64,000 bases of DNA from an uncultured Holophagaceae bacterium (GCA_903913215.1 CAIWKE010000008.1:1-64000), one strand, 5' to 3'; numbered from the stretch's first letter, positions 9,005-17,470 are shown. Program-made: numbers and translations. Notes: generated by a model from the letters alone, not told the origin.

Positions 9005-9334
9005 ATGAGCCCGGTTCGCAACAAGGTCGACAACTCAGGCAGGGCGATGATGGAGGTGCCGCCGATTCCCACCAGGACCGTGCACCCCTTGGCAAGCACC
9101 CCCAGCGTGCGCCGGAAGGCCGAGGCAGACGTCAGGGAGATATTCCAGACCAGGACTCAGGTGGTCAAGCTCACCAAGGCCCCCCGCCCCACGCCTCCGC
9201 CGGTCAGCGCTGAGGACATCGCACTTCGCGCCTACGAGATTTTCGAGTCCCGTGGTGGGGGCCACGGTCAGGCCCTGGATGACTGGCTCCAGGCGGAGCA
9301 GGAGTTGTTCGGGTCCAAACCCCCACCAAGGTGA
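9005..9334 (+). CDS. DUF2934 domain protein
   Basis: The 109-residue product (from ATG 9005) ends with the short helical DUF2934 motif: IALRAYEIFESRGGGHGQAL followed by DDWLQAEQEL. DUF2934 is a small domain of unknown function common in environmental proteobacteria and acidobacteria. The N-terminal 70 residues are basic and Pro-rich (KAPRPTPPPVS), probably disordered. GGAGAGG seven bases before 9005 supports this ATG; the in-frame ATG at 8987 also has a weak GGTAGG upstream. It leads a same-strand row of small genes up to 10595. Confidence 0.72.
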   Translation: MSPVRNKVDNSGRAMMEVPPIPTRTVHPLASTPSVRRKAEADVREIFQTRTQVVKLTKAPRPTPPPVSAEDIALRAYEIFESRGGGHGQALDDWLQAEQELFGSKPPPR

Positions 9335-9375
9335 ATCCCTGACAGGGCTCTCCACAGGGGGGAAAGGAGCTGGAA

Positions 9376-9762
9376 ATGGTCTTCGACTTGGCAGTGATCA
9401 CTCAGCTTGAGTTTATGGATCGTTTGCTGGATTCCATCGACGGTGGCGCTGAACACCCGGATTTAGAGGGGATCCTGGAGGACTTTCGGACCGGATTCCT
9501 TAGCCAGTGGTTGGAGGATGGCGGTCAGGTCTACGCGCACCTGGATGAATTCCGGAGGCTGCGCTATCACCACGAGGATTTCATCCACTGTGTCTCCTGG
9601 GTGCTGCAGGACCTGAAGTGGGGGACCTCACCCAGCAGGAGACTGGTGCTTCGGCACGCCATCCAGGATGCCTCCGCCGCCACCATCAGCAGCCTCTGGC
9701 ACCTGAAGGCCAGGGTCAGAAGCTTGGGAGCCCATCTGGAGCCTCAACCCATGGCCATCTGA
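9376..9762 (+). CDS. Hypothetical protein, helical
   Basis: The 128-residue product is not recognised. The composition is natural for a GC-rich gene, with an acidic helical N-terminal half (AVITQLEFMDRLLDSIDG, then GILEDFRTGFLSQWLEDGG) and a basic C-terminal half. GGAAAGGAGC lies six bases before the ATG. It is 41 bases downstream of the DUF2934 gene and 16 bases upstream of the next small gene, so co-transcription is likely. Several His residues (RLRYHHEDFIH) could be metal ligands, but no hemerythrin or CZB pattern is complete. Confidence 0.65.
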   Translation: MVFDLAVITQLEFMDRLLDSIDGGAEHPDLEGILEDFRTGFLSQWLEDGGQVYAHLDEFRRLRYHHEDFIHCVSWVLQDLKWGTSPSRRLVLRHAIQDASAATISSLWHLKARVRSLGAHLEPQPMAI

Positions 9763-9778
9763 CCCCATGGAGGGCAGC

Positions 9779-10066
9779 ATGCAAGCCATCATCTTCGTGA
9801 ACACCCAGCCCATCGCCATGCTCGAAGTCAGGGACCGCTTTGATTTCGAGGACAATGTATTGCATCGGCTCGTCCCGGCCCGACCCTGCGAAACCTATCG
9901 CACACACGAGGCGAGCCCCCGGGGAATCCGAGTATTCAATCGGCCCGGGAGCGCGGCCTTTGAGGCAAGGCCCTACCTAGAGTTCGGGCAGCATGTGGAG
10001 AACCGGACCCGCTATCACGTGATGCAGGAGGGGCGCCCCACAGGGTTGGAGGTGGTCCTGCGCTGA
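9779..10066 (+). CDS. Hypothetical small protein
   Basis: The 95-residue product starts MQAIIFVNTQPIAMLEVRDR and has no recognised domain. Strand-rich spacing (alternating hydrophobics) suggests a small beta fold. GGAGG five bases before ATG 9779 favours this start over the in-frame ATG at 9767. It lies 16 bases after the previous gene in a possible operon. Confidence 0.6.
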   Translation: MQAIIFVNTQPIAMLEVRDRFDFEDNVLHRLVPARPCETYRTHEASPRGIRVFNRPGSAAFEARPYLEFGQHVENRTRYHVMQEGRPTGLEVVLR

Positions 10067-10229
10067 GGTTGGCGTCGAACCGCAGCCAGTGCGCCAGCAG
10101 CTTGGCCCGGGGCATCGGGGCCGCATGACTCACGAAGGTCGGCCACGGCAAGTCATTCACCCTATGGGATCCGGGAGCTGGAGCCAGTAGTGTAGAGGTC
10201 TGCGCGGCCCGGCCGCCATCGGCGGTCAA

Positions 10230-10595
10230 GTGATCCAGAAGGAAGACCTTCAGAGGGCCATCGGAATCCACCTGCTTTGGCGGACCCGCCTGAAGGTCGC
10301 CCTGGAGTCTGGGCTGGCCCACCCCGCTGCGGAGTCCCTCCGCAGAAAGGACCAGTGCGAGTTCGGCAAGTGGCTCCGCGCCCAGGTCACGAGTTCCGGG
10401 GGGTCGTCCGGCCATCTCCAGACCGTGGACCAGCTCCACGAAGCCTTTCATCAGGCCGCTGCCGAGGTGGTGGAGCAGGGCCTTGGAGACGAGACCACGG
10501 CGGCGTCCTCCCGGGGCTGCCCTGGGGGCGCCTTCCTAGAGACCTCCGAGCAGCTCATTCTGGCCATGAAGGCCTGGCACGAGAGCCTGTCCTAG
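10230..10595 (+). CDS. Stand-alone CZB (chemoreceptor zinc-binding) domain protein
   Basis: The 121-residue product carries the CZB pattern: AIGIHLLWRTRLKVALESG (first His), CEFGKWLRAQV (the Cys ligand) and QLHEAFHQAA (two His). CZB domains bind zinc through three His and one Cys and sense zinc or hypochlorous acid when attached to chemoreceptors or diguanylate cyclases; here the domain is alone. The start is uncertain: the frame opens with GTG 10230, and no ATG lies before the first conserved helix. Neighbouring Cache-only and hemerythrin-only proteins suggest a set of detached sensory modules. Confidence 0.78.
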   Translation: MIQKEDLQRAIGIHLLWRTRLKVALESGLAHPAAESLRRKDQCEFGKWLRAQVTSSGGSSGHLQTVDQLHEAFHQAAAEVVEQGLGDETTAASSRGCPGGAFLETSEQLILAMKAWHESLS

Positions 10596-10606
10596 CGTCA
10601 TCCAGG

Positions 10607-10783
10607 TCAGCCGGCGGCCTTGAGGGCCTTCTGGAGGGTTCTGGCGATCCGCACCGCATTCTCCAGCACAGCGCGGTCCGCTGGGCTGAGCTGGGTCTCG
10701 TTCAGCACCACCTTCACCGCCTCCTCCATGCGGATGGCATGGATGGCTTCCTGTCCCAGATCGTTGTAGTTGTCATGCGTCAT
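10607..10783 (-). CDS. 58-residue microprotein, paralogue of the one at 12150-12356
   Basis: This short frame reads MTHDNYNDLGQEAIHAIRME, continues EAVKVVLNETQLSPADRAVL and ends ENAVRIARTLQKALKAAG. The second half of the window's other microprotein (12150-12356) is clearly related: LGQ(E/G)A(I/M)HA(I/L)R, A.VVL.E..LS, RAVL.NAVRIART. Conservation of two diverged copies argues that both are translated. The products are predicted to be short helical hairpins of unknown function. This one converges on the CZB gene with an 11-base gap. Confidence 0.72.
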   Translation of the reverse strand: MTHDNYNDLGQEAIHAIRMEEAVKVVLNETQLSPADRAVLENAVRIARTLQKALKAAG

Positions 10784-10917
10784 CGCGGTGCAACCCCCAC
10801 GCTCTCCTGATCGTCCCGTGGGGAGAAAGGCGAAACTTTTGGCGACCCAGGCGTTGGGCTGGACCTCAAGCTTTGACTTTTCTGACCGATAAAGCTGAAA
10901 ATCCCCAAGGACACCCC

Positions 10918-11367
10918 ATGCGCCGATCGGCCCTCCTTCCCATCCTGGCCCTGCTTGTGGCCTTCCCGCTGGTCGCCCAGGACAAGGCCAAGGCTGAGGC
11001 CATGGTGAAGGAGGGCATCGCCTTCCTGAAGGCCAACGGCAAACCAGCCTTCTTCGGCGAGGTGAACAAGGCCAGCGGCCGCTTCCACGTGAAACCTGGC
11101 AGTTCCATCTATCTGTTCGTCTACGACCTGAAGGGCACCATCCTCGCCCACGGCGCCGAGCCCAATGCCATCGGTGTGAACCGCTTCAACGTCAAGGATC
11201 CGGACGGCAAGCAATACGTGAAGGAGAACCTGGCCATGGGCCAGCAGAAGGGCGGCGGCTGGGTGGACTACAAGCGGCCGAACCCCGAGACCCGGAAGGT
11301 CGAGCAGAAGACCTCGTACCTCCTGGCCGAGGGGGATGTGGTCGTGGGTTGCGGCGTCTACAAATAG
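10918..11367 (+). CDS. Secreted single Cache-domain protein
   Basis: The 149-residue product begins with a Sec signal peptide (MRRSALLPILALLVAFPLVAQ). The rest is one small periplasmic Cache (Cache_2/sCache) domain: AFLKANGKPAFFGEVNKASG, YLFVYDLKGTILAHG, GVNRFNVKDPDGK, GGGWVDYKRPNP and SYLLAEGDVVVGCGVYK are typical. Normally this domain senses small ligands in chemoreceptors and kinases; here it is free in the periplasm. ATG 10918 is preferred because the signal peptide starts there and AAGG precedes it. Confidence 0.88.
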   Translation: MRRSALLPILALLVAFPLVAQDKAKAEAMVKEGIAFLKANGKPAFFGEVNKASGRFHVKPGSSIYLFVYDLKGTILAHGAEPNAIGVNRFNVKDPDGKQYVKENLAMGQQKGGGWVDYKRPNPETRKVEQKTSYLLAEGDVVVGCGVYK

Positions 11368-11374
11368 GCCCAGG

Positions 11375-11392
11375 CCTCAGGCTATCCTGAGG
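11375..11392. terminator. Short perfect hairpin after the Cache gene
   Basis: CCTCAGG-CTAT-CCTGAGG forms a 7-bp perfect stem eight bases after the Cache stop codon. There is no T-tract, so termination is uncertain. Confidence 0.4.
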
Positions 11393-11603
11393 ACATGGCC
11401 GCTGGGTTCCCCGCATCGCTACCGTCCAGGCCCCAGGGCCCGAGGCCGCTCTGCGCCTGGACCTGTCGGGGCCACTGCCCCACCTGCCAGGCCTCGGCGG
11501 GGCCGGTCGTCGATCGGACCGAACTTCCCTCGCTGAGCACGGAGGAGCCCACCCTCGCTCACTGAGGATGGTAGCTTGGGAGTCAGTTCCCGGAGGTCCT
11601 CCC

Positions 11604-12143
11604 ATGAGGCAGTTTGTCGCCCCTTCCCTCCTCGCCCTGGCCCTGCTGGGCTGCGCCGAGCCGACCTTCGCGCCCGAGCGGGTGCAGCTGGGCATGACGG
11701 AAGAGCAGGTCCTGGGCCTCCTGGGCAAGCCCACGGCCACCACTCAGCTGGAACAGGCCCGCATCCTCGACTACGAGACCTTCGACCAGGACCGCTGGTT
11801 CGGAGTCGGCCGGAAGGAAAACATCAAAGTTTTTTCCGTGCGGCTGGTGGAGGGCCGGGTCAGCAGCGCCGGCCCCAAGGGCGGGACCTCCACGGCCCTG
11901 CCCGCCGCCCCGACTCCAGCGCCAGTCCCGACCCCGCAGGCCAAGCCCGTGGCGATGCCGGTCCAGACTTTGGCCCCGCTTGCGGCTCCCGCTGTGGCCC
12001 CGGTGCCACCCGTGGCTCCCAGCGGAACTTTCGACCTGAGGACCGAGCTGGAGAAACTCGAGAAGCTGAAGAAAGATGGCCTGCTCAGCGAGGCCGAGTA
12101 TCAGGATCTGCGCCAGAGCGTGCTGAAAAAGGCCCGGCAGTAG
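11604..12143 (+). CDS. Lipoprotein with BamE/OmlA-like domain and C-terminal SHOCT motif
   Basis: The 179-residue product starts MRQFVAPSLLALALLGCAEP, a lipoprotein signal with lipobox LALLGC. Residues about 25-85 resemble the small-protein A/OmlA (BamE-like) fold (VQLGMTEEQVLGLLGKPTAT). A long Pro/Ala linker (about 95-150) follows. The last 30 residues (LEKLEKLKKDGLLSEAEYQD) match the SHOCT short C-terminal domain. It should sit on the periplasmic face of a membrane; the role is unknown. GGAGG seven bases before ATG 11604 fixes the start. Confidence 0.82.
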   Translation: MRQFVAPSLLALALLGCAEPTFAPERVQLGMTEEQVLGLLGKPTATTQLEQARILDYETFDQDRWFGVGRKENIKVFSVRLVEGRVSSAGPKGGTSTALPAAPTPAPVPTPQAKPVAMPVQTLAPLAAPAVAPVPPVAPSGTFDLRTELEKLEKLKKDGLLSEAEYQDLRQSVLKKARQ

Positions 12144-12149
12144 GCTGAC

Positions 12150-12356
12150 TCAGCTCCCCAGTGAGCCAACGTCGTGGATGGTGCGGGCAATGCGGACCGC
12201 ATTCACCAGCACGGCCCGGTGGGCGGCACTGAGGTGAGCCTCCTGCAGCACCACTTCCGCGGCCTCCTGGAGCCGCAGGGCGTGCATGGCCCCCTGGCCC
12301 AGCTCGCGATAGTGGTCGACCCGATGGGTCTGCATTCCCTGCATGGATTCCCGCAT
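12150..12356 (-). CDS. 68-residue microprotein, paralogue of the one at 10607-10783
   Basis: The product contains HYRELGQGAMHALRLQEAAE, VVLQEAHLSAAHRAVL and VNAVRIARTIHDVG, matching the 58-residue protein 1.4 kb away over nearly its whole length. AAAGGTG lies about seven bases before the ATG at 12356; two further in-frame ATGs (12344, 12335) are alternatives, the last aligning best with the paralogue's start. Function unknown. It converges on the lipoprotein gene and diverges from the bacteriohemerythrin gene. Confidence 0.72.
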   Translation of the reverse strand: MRESMQGMQTHRVDHYRELGQGAMHALRLQEAAEVVLQEAHLSAAHRAVLVNAVRIARTIHDVGSLGS

Positions 12357-12537
12357 GACATCACCTTTGGGCCTGCGGTCCTGGAGCCAGCACCGCTTGA
12401 TCCCACCTGGAAAGTCTGGGGCTTCTGGACCGGGACACCATAGGCAATCGGCCCTATAGTCTTTCGCCTATGGACAAGTAGGCTGGGAGGGCGAGCCTCA
12501 CCGTCTGCATCTTCCCCCCTGCCCTGATCGGAATCCC

Positions 12538-12933
12538 ATGGCCCTCGTCAGCTGGAGTGATCAGTACCGGACCGGCATCGCCAGCATCGACGATGCCCAT
12601 GAGCAGCTCTTCAACCTCCTCAACCGGCTGCAGGAGAACCTGCGCCAGGGCGCCCCAGTGGCCCAGACCCTGACGGCCCTGAAGGAGCACGCCGGCAGGC
12701 ACTTCCAGGACGAGGAGGCCCACATGGCCGCCAGTGCCTACCCGGGCCTGGATGCCCACAAGGCCGAGCATGCCGAACTCCTGCAGCAGGTCCAGGCGTT
12801 CCAACAGCAGCACGCAGTCCAGCCCGAGGCCGCGAACCCAGGTGAACTGGGCGTCTTCCTGGTGGACTGGGTCCTGCACCACATCCTCGGCTTCGACAAG
12901 CAGTACGCGGATTCATTGAAGGCAGCTGACTAG
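12538..12933 (+). CDS. Bacteriohemerythrin (single domain)
   Basis: The 131-residue product is a stand-alone hemerythrin. It opens with VSWSDQYRTGIASIDDAHEQLF and carries the ligands H in DDAHEQLF, H/E in GRHFQDEEAHM, H/H in LDAHKAEHAEL and H/D in VLHHILGFDKQY. Such proteins bind O2 at a diiron centre for storage, delivery or sensing in bacteria living at oxic-anoxic boundaries. It resembles the domain fused to GGDEF at 2185-4020. The stop codon overlaps that of the convergent cyclophilin gene (12930-12933). Confidence 0.95.
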   Translation: MALVSWSDQYRTGIASIDDAHEQLFNLLNRLQENLRQGAPVAQTLTALKEHAGRHFQDEEAHMAASAYPGLDAHKAEHAELLQQVQAFQQQHAVQPEAANPGELGVFLVDWVLHHILGFDKQYADSLKAAD

Positions 12934-13493
12934 AGCCGCTTCACGAAAAGGATCTTCACGTGCGGGCTGAGCGTCTGCTCCTTAGCAGGTCGCCCCTGGA
13001 TCTTGCGCACTAGGCCCTGGCCCTTCACCACGCGGCCGAAGGCGGCGAAGCCCTGTCCATCAGGGTTGCGCCGGCCCCCGAAATCCAGCTCCGGCTGGTC
13101 GCCGATGCAGATGAAGAAGTCGCTGGTGGCGGAGCCCGGTGCCCCCCGGGCCATGGAGATGGCCCCATCCACGTGGCGCAGCCCCGTATCACGGGTGCGC
13201 TCCAACGGAATGGGCGGGAAGTCCCGGTCCTCCCGCGTGGCGCCGCCCTGGATCACTTCGATCTTCACGGGGCTCTGGGGCTGGTTGGCGGGGGTCACCG
13301 TGCGATGAAAGCGGCCGTCCCGGTAAATCCCCGCGTCTACGTAACGCAGGAAGTTGGCCACGGTGCGGGGGGCCCTGGCTTCTTCCAGCAGGACCTCGAT
13401 GGGCCCGAGTTCGGTCTGGATGAGAACCCTGACAGTCTGGGCAGCCAGGGGCAGGCCCAGAAGCAGGAGGAGCGGCAGGAGGCGACGGAGCAT
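12930..13493 (-). CDS. Periplasmic cyclophilin-type peptidyl-prolyl isomerase
   Basis: The 187-residue product has a signal peptide (MLRRLLPLLLLLGLPLAAQT) and a cyclophilin domain (TELGPIEVLLEEARAPRTVA, FLRYVDAGIYRDGRFHRTV, IEVIQGG, GAISMARGAPGSATSDFFIC, FAAFGRVVKGQGLVRKI). The catalytic-arginine region FHR and the SxFFI core are kept. It catalyses proline isomerisation during folding of exported proteins. It lies 10 bases downstream of the hybrid kinase gene on the same strand and is likely co-transcribed. Confidence 0.9.
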   Translation of the reverse strand: MLRRLLPLLLLLGLPLAAQTVRVLIQTELGPIEVLLEEARAPRTVANFLRYVDAGIYRDGRFHRTVTPANQPQSPVKIEVIQGGATREDRDFPPIPLERTRDTGLRHVDGAISMARGAPGSATSDFFICIGDQPELDFGGRRNPDGQGFAAFGRVVKGQGLVRKIQGRPAKEQTLSPHVKILFVKRL

Positions 13494-13503
13494 GTCTGCG
13501 ATT

Positions 13504-15648
13504 CTAGCCGAGCACTTGCTCCAGGACTGCGGTCATGGCCTGGAAGCTGAAGGGCTTCTGGATGAAGGCCGCGGGACGCAGGCCCTGCATGGAATCCACC
13601 GCCTCGCCCTGGCTGTAGCCACTGGCGAGGATCACGCACACCTCGGGATCCAGGGTCTTCATGCGCTGGAAGGCCTGGCGGCCGTCCATGCGGGGCATGG
13701 TGAGGTCCATGAACACCAGCACGAAGTGGCCCGCCTGGAAGCGCTCCAGAGCTTCGACACCGTCCTTTGCGGCCACCACCTGGAAGCCCAGATGCGCGAG
13801 CATGCTGCTGTAGCTGAAGCGAAGCTCCGGCTCGTCATCCACCAGCAGGATGCGTCCCTGGAAGCGGGGCTGGCGCGGCTCCAGGCTCAGCACCGGCGCG
13901 GGAACTTCAGCCTCGCTGGCCCGGAAGTGGACCTCAAAGCGGCTGCCCTGGCCGGGCTCTGATTGGATCTCGATGCCGGCCTGGTGCCCCCGCAAAATGC
14001 CGAGCATGGCGGACAGGCCCAGGCCCCGCCCTGAGCCCTTGGTGCTGAAGAAGGGATCGAAGATGCGGGACAGGATCCCGGGCTCCATGCCGCTGCCGGA
14101 GTCCTCCACCCACAGCGTGACGTAGGATCCGGGCTGGAGGTTCTGGCCCAGAAAGGTGGTCTCCAGATCGCGGGCCAGGATCTCCCGCCGCGACGTGCCC
14201 ACCGTGATGTGGCCATTGGACTCGCCGATGGACTCGGAGGCGTTGGTGACCAGGTTCATGATGATCTGCTGGATCTGGGCCGCGTCTGCCTCGATGGTGG
14301 GCAGGTCCGCATCCAGCTGGTAGTCCACTACGACGCGCTTGGAGATGGACACCGTGAGCAAGTGGGTGATCTCGCCCACCAGGCGGTTCAGATCCAGGGG
14401 CTCCACCACAAAGCGGCCCTTGCCCGAGTAGGCCAGCATCTGGCGGGTGAGCTCCGCGGCCTTGAGGATGGTGCCCTCCATGTTCTCCAGGTAGGGCCCC
14501 GAGGCCGCGCCGACGGGCTGCTTCATCTGGGCGAGGTTCAGGTTCCCCAGCATGGCGCTCAGCAGGTTGTTGAAGTCATGGGCGATGCCCCCAGCCAGCA
14601 CGCCCAGGCTCTCCAGCTTCTGGGTCTGGCGCATGGCCTCCTCGCTTCGGCGGCGCTCGGAGACATCCGTGAACATCACCAGCCACTGGCCGCCGATGTT
14701 GGCGGCCTGGATCTCAAGGTGCAGGGACCGTCCATCTCTGGCCGTGACCTGGTGCTCCTCGGGCCGCACTGATGCGCCCGTGGCCATGGCGCGGCGGATG
14801 AGCTCGGCCCAGTGGCTGGAGGCGCGCTCCCTCAGGGCCGCATCGGGGTAAGCCTTCTCCCACCAGGTCCGAACATCCGGCAAGTCCTCCAGGCTGTAGC
14901 CCAGCACCTGCTCAAAAGCCCGGTTGACGTACTCGATGCGACCCTGGGCCGAAGCCAGAGTGATGGGCACCGGGGCCTGCATGATCAGGGCCCGGAAACG
15001 GGCCTCGCTCTGGCCCTGGGCTTCCAGGGACTCGGCGAGGCGCTGCCGCTCCCGGTGGTAGGAGGCTAGCACCATCCACAGGATCACCACACACATCACA
15101 CTGCAGACGATGAAGCCCGTGCCCAGGTCTAGGACCCGGCTCCAGGGATTTGGGAAGGGCCAGATCCACCCTGGCCGGACCCACTCCAGCCACAGGAGCC
15201 CGAGCCCATTGGCCAGATAGAGGGACAGCAGGAACCAGCGGGTGAGGCCCTTGAAGAAGATCACCAGGTACATCGCCGCAGGGAAGAAGAAGAGCCCAAT
15301 GCTGCCCTGGCTCCCGCCGTTGTTGAACCAGCTCAGGTCCAAGTCAATCATGGCCAGGAGGAACAGCGTCTTCATCCCATAGAAGCCGTGCAGGGTGGCG
15401 AAGAAGAGCCCCAGCGCGATCAGCCCCAGGGCGCCAGCGGAGATCACCATCAGGGGGGGCAGCTTCTGGATGATGTTCAGAGGCACCACTACCAGCAGGC
15501 ACAGCAGGCCAGTGGTGAGGGTGATGCCCTGGAAGGTGCGCTGCTCGATGCTGTTGCTCCGGTCCCGGAACAGGCGCAAAAGGGGCGCCGCCCAGCGTTC
15601 GATCGCGTCGGGGAACCTGCTGTCAGCACCGCCGGGGCTCTGGGACAA
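13504..15648 (-). CDS. Membrane hybrid sensor histidine kinase (TM-PAS-HisKA-HATPase-REC)
   Basis: The 714-residue product has about six membrane segments at residues 40-200 (for example TFQGITLTTGLLCLLVVVPL and FIVCSVMCVVILWMVLA), a PAS domain (about 235-355), a HisKA domain with the phosphorylated His in LAGGIAHDFNNLLSAM, a HATPase domain (VTNASES, EDSGSGMEPGI, GSGRGLGLSAML) and a C-terminal receiver domain (LLVDDEPELRFSY; D in VFMDLTMPRMDG; K in FIQKPF). No DNA-binding output is present, so a phosphorelay to another protein is expected. The frame's only plausible start is the TTG at 15648, because an in-frame TGA lies just upstream; the start is therefore less certain than the rest. Confidence 0.9.
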   Translation of the reverse strand: MSQSPGGADSRFPDAIERWAAPLLRLFRDRSNSIEQRTFQGITLTTGLLCLLVVVPLNIIQKLPPLMVISAGALGLIALGLFFATLHGFYGMKTLFLLAMIDLDLSWFNNGGSQGSIGLFFFPAAMYLVIFFKGLTRWFLLSLYLANGLGLLWLEWVRPGWIWPFPNPWSRVLDLGTGFIVCSVMCVVILWMVLASYHRERQRLAESLEAQGQSEARFRALIMQAPVPITLASAQGRIEYVNRAFEQVLGYSLEDLPDVRTWWEKAYPDAALRERASSHWAELIRRAMATGASVRPEEHQVTARDGRSLHLEIQAANIGGQWLVMFTDVSERRRSEEAMRQTQKLESLGVLAGGIAHDFNNLLSAMLGNLNLAQMKQPVGAASGPYLENMEGTILKAAELTRQMLAYSGKGRFVVEPLDLNRLVGEITHLLTVSISKRVVVDYQLDADLPTIEADAAQIQQIIMNLVTNASESIGESNGHITVGTSRREILARDLETTFLGQNLQPGSYVTLWVEDSGSGMEPGILSRIFDPFFSTKGSGRGLGLSAMLGILRGHQAGIEIQSEPGQGSRFEVHFRASEAEVPAPVLSLEPRQPRFQGRILLVDDEPELRFSYSSMLAHLGFQVVAAKDGVEALERFQAGHFVLVFMDLTMPRMDGRQAFQRMKTLDPEVCVILASGYSQGEAVDSMQGLRPAAFIQKPFSFQAMTAVLEQVLG

Positions 15649-15848
15649 AGTGGGCTCGAAAAGGTCTATTTGGCAGGCTTTGCATGGAAAGTCAGTTGCT
15701 ACGAATCATAGGGTAAAGAATTGGAAAATACACATCCTGGTAAGAAAGGAGTTGTCCCGCCTTCGTGACCCCGGTCACGCCGAGCCGGAGGGCGCACCGG
15801 TACCCTGGGGGGGAGGGAGCCCCCCGGGGCCCGCCCATTGGAGGCACT

Positions 15849-17297
15849 GTGACTGCTTTGCTCGATACCCTTGAACCCAAGACTTTCTGGTCCTACTTCC
15901 TGGAACTGTCCAAGATCCCCCGGGGTTCCAAGAACGAGGCCGCTGCAGCCGCCTGGGTGGCGGACCAGGCGAAGGCCCTGGGCTGCGAGGTGGAGCTCGA
16001 TGCGGTGGGCAACGTCATCATCCGCAAGCAGGCCACGGCCGGCAAGGAAGGCCGCCCCACCCTCTGCATGCAGGCCCACGTGGACATGGTCTGCGAGAAG
16101 AATGAGGGCACCGAGCACGACTTCCTGAAGGACCCCATCCAGGTCTGGAAGGACGGGGACGTGCTGCGGGCCAAGGGCACCACCCTGGGCGCCGATAACG
16201 GCATCGGCGTGGCGGGTGCCCTGGCGGTGCTGGCGGACAAGACCATCGCCCACGGCCCCCTTGAAGTGCTCATCACCATCGACGAGGAGACGGGCCTCAC
16301 GGGCGCCAACGGCCTGCAGCCTGGGGTTCTCAAGGCCCAGTACCTCCTGAACCTCGACAGTGAGGAGGAGGGCTTCCTCACCATCGGCTGCGCCGGGGGC
16401 GAGGACACCATCGTCACCCGCCAGCTCCTTCGCAGCGCGGCTCCGGCCAGCACGAAGCCCTTCCGCCTGAAGGTCTTCGGCCTCAAGGGCGGCCACTCGG
16501 GCATCGACATCAACGCCGGCCGGGGGAACGCCATCCGGATCCTGGCCCAGGTGCTCAGCGCCCTCAAGCCCGCCTTCCCCTTCGCCCTGGCGGGCATCAA
16601 GGGTGGCAACAAGCGCAACGCCATCCCCCGCGAGGCCTCGGCCACGCTGCTGCTGGATCCTGCGCAGGAGCAGGCCTTCAAGACGGCCCTGGCGGGCCAC
16701 GAGGCCCACTGGCGCGCCGCCCTGGGCGCCCACGATCCGGGCCTGCACCTCAGCCTGGAGGCCGGTGAAGCCACCCAGGTCCTCGCCGCGGCCGATACGG
16801 ATGCCCTCCTCCGCCTCCTGCTGGCCCTGCCCCACGGCGTCGAAGCCATGAGCCCCGACATCGCAGGCCTGGTGCAGACCTCCACCAACATGGGCGTCAT
16901 CGACACCCGCGAGACCGAAGTGGAAGTGAACCTGCTCACCCGCAGCTCCATCAACGCCTCGCGCACGGCCCTCTCCGAGCGCATCGCCGCCACCTGCGCC
17001 CTGGGCGGCTTCCAGTCCCACGTGACCGGCGGCTACCCCGGCTGGAAGCCCGAGCCCAAGGCCTCCCTGGTGCAGATCGTCCAGGACGCCAACCAGAAGG
17101 TGTTCGGCAAGCCCCTGGAGATCATGGCCATCCACGCCGGCCTAGAGTGCGGCCTCATCGGCGAGAAGTACACCAGCATGGAGATGGTCTCCTTCGGCCC
17201 CAGCATGTGGGACGTCCACACCCCCGACGAGCACGTGAACGTGCCCTCCGTGGGCAACTTCTGGAAGCTGCTGGTGGCCGTCCTCGAGGCCGTGTAG
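15849..17297 (+). CDS. pepD: Aminoacyl-histidine dipeptidase (peptidase D)
   Basis: The product is 482 residues, close to Escherichia coli PepD (about 485). M20/M42-type metallopeptidase motifs are visible: MQAHVDMVCEKN (H and D ligands), TLGADNGIGVA (bridging D), TIDEETGLTGA (the catalytic E-E pair), GGHSGIDIN and, at the end, HAGLECG and GPSMWDVHTPDEHV. It hydrolyses Xaa-His dipeptides in the cytoplasm. The start is GTG 15849 (VTALLDTLEPKTFWSYF), with GGAGG at 15840-15844; upstream extension in the same frame would add a 28-residue low-complexity tail. Confidence 0.93.
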   Translation: MTALLDTLEPKTFWSYFLELSKIPRGSKNEAAAAAWVADQAKALGCEVELDAVGNVIIRKQATAGKEGRPTLCMQAHVDMVCEKNEGTEHDFLKDPIQVWKDGDVLRAKGTTLGADNGIGVAGALAVLADKTIAHGPLEVLITIDEETGLTGANGLQPGVLKAQYLLNLDSEEEGFLTIGCAGGEDTIVTRQLLRSAAPASTKPFRLKVFGLKGGHSGIDINAGRGNAIRILAQVLSALKPAFPFALAGIKGGNKRNAIPREASATLLLDPAQEQAFKTALAGHEAHWRAALGAHDPGLHLSLEAGEATQVLAAADTDALLRLLLALPHGVEAMSPDIAGLVQTSTNMGVIDTRETEVEVNLLTRSSINASRTALSERIAATCALGGFQSHVTGGYPGWKPEPKASLVQIVQDANQKVFGKPLEIMAIHAGLECGLIGEKYTSMEMVSFGPSMWDVHTPDEHVNVPSVGNFWKLLVAVLEAV

Positions 17298-17375
17298 GGT
17301 TCACCAAGACCGGCCCTTGGCGCAAGCCCAGGGCCGTGTTAACCTTGTCGCTTCCGCCTTGGCGCGGAAGCCATT

Positions 17376-17466
17376 GGAGAGTTGTCCGAGTGGTTTAAGG
17401 AGCACGCCTGGAAAGTGTGTGTAGGTCAAAAGCTTACCGAGGGTTCGAATCCCTCACTCTCCGCCA
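17376..17466 (+). tRNA. tRNA-Ser (anticodon GGA)
   Basis: Acceptor GGAGAGT (17376-17382) pairs with ACTCTCC (17456-17462); discriminator G and encoded CCA end at 17466. The anticodon loop CTGGAAA gives GGA. The long variable arm and T-arm GAGGGTTCGAATCCCTC are present. A second partial T-arm copy lies 88 bases downstream. Confidence 0.97.
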
Positions 17467-17470
17467 GAAG

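Noticed and set aside
10800-10917. Possible c-di-GMP (GEMM) riboswitch before the Cache gene
   Set aside because: Short GGCGAAAC...GGCGACC resembles part of the motif, but the conserved core and paired helices are not there.
15699-17135. 478-residue minus-strand open frame opposite pepD
   Set aside because: Gly/Ala/Val-rich antisense shadow of a conserved peptidase gene; no domain seen.
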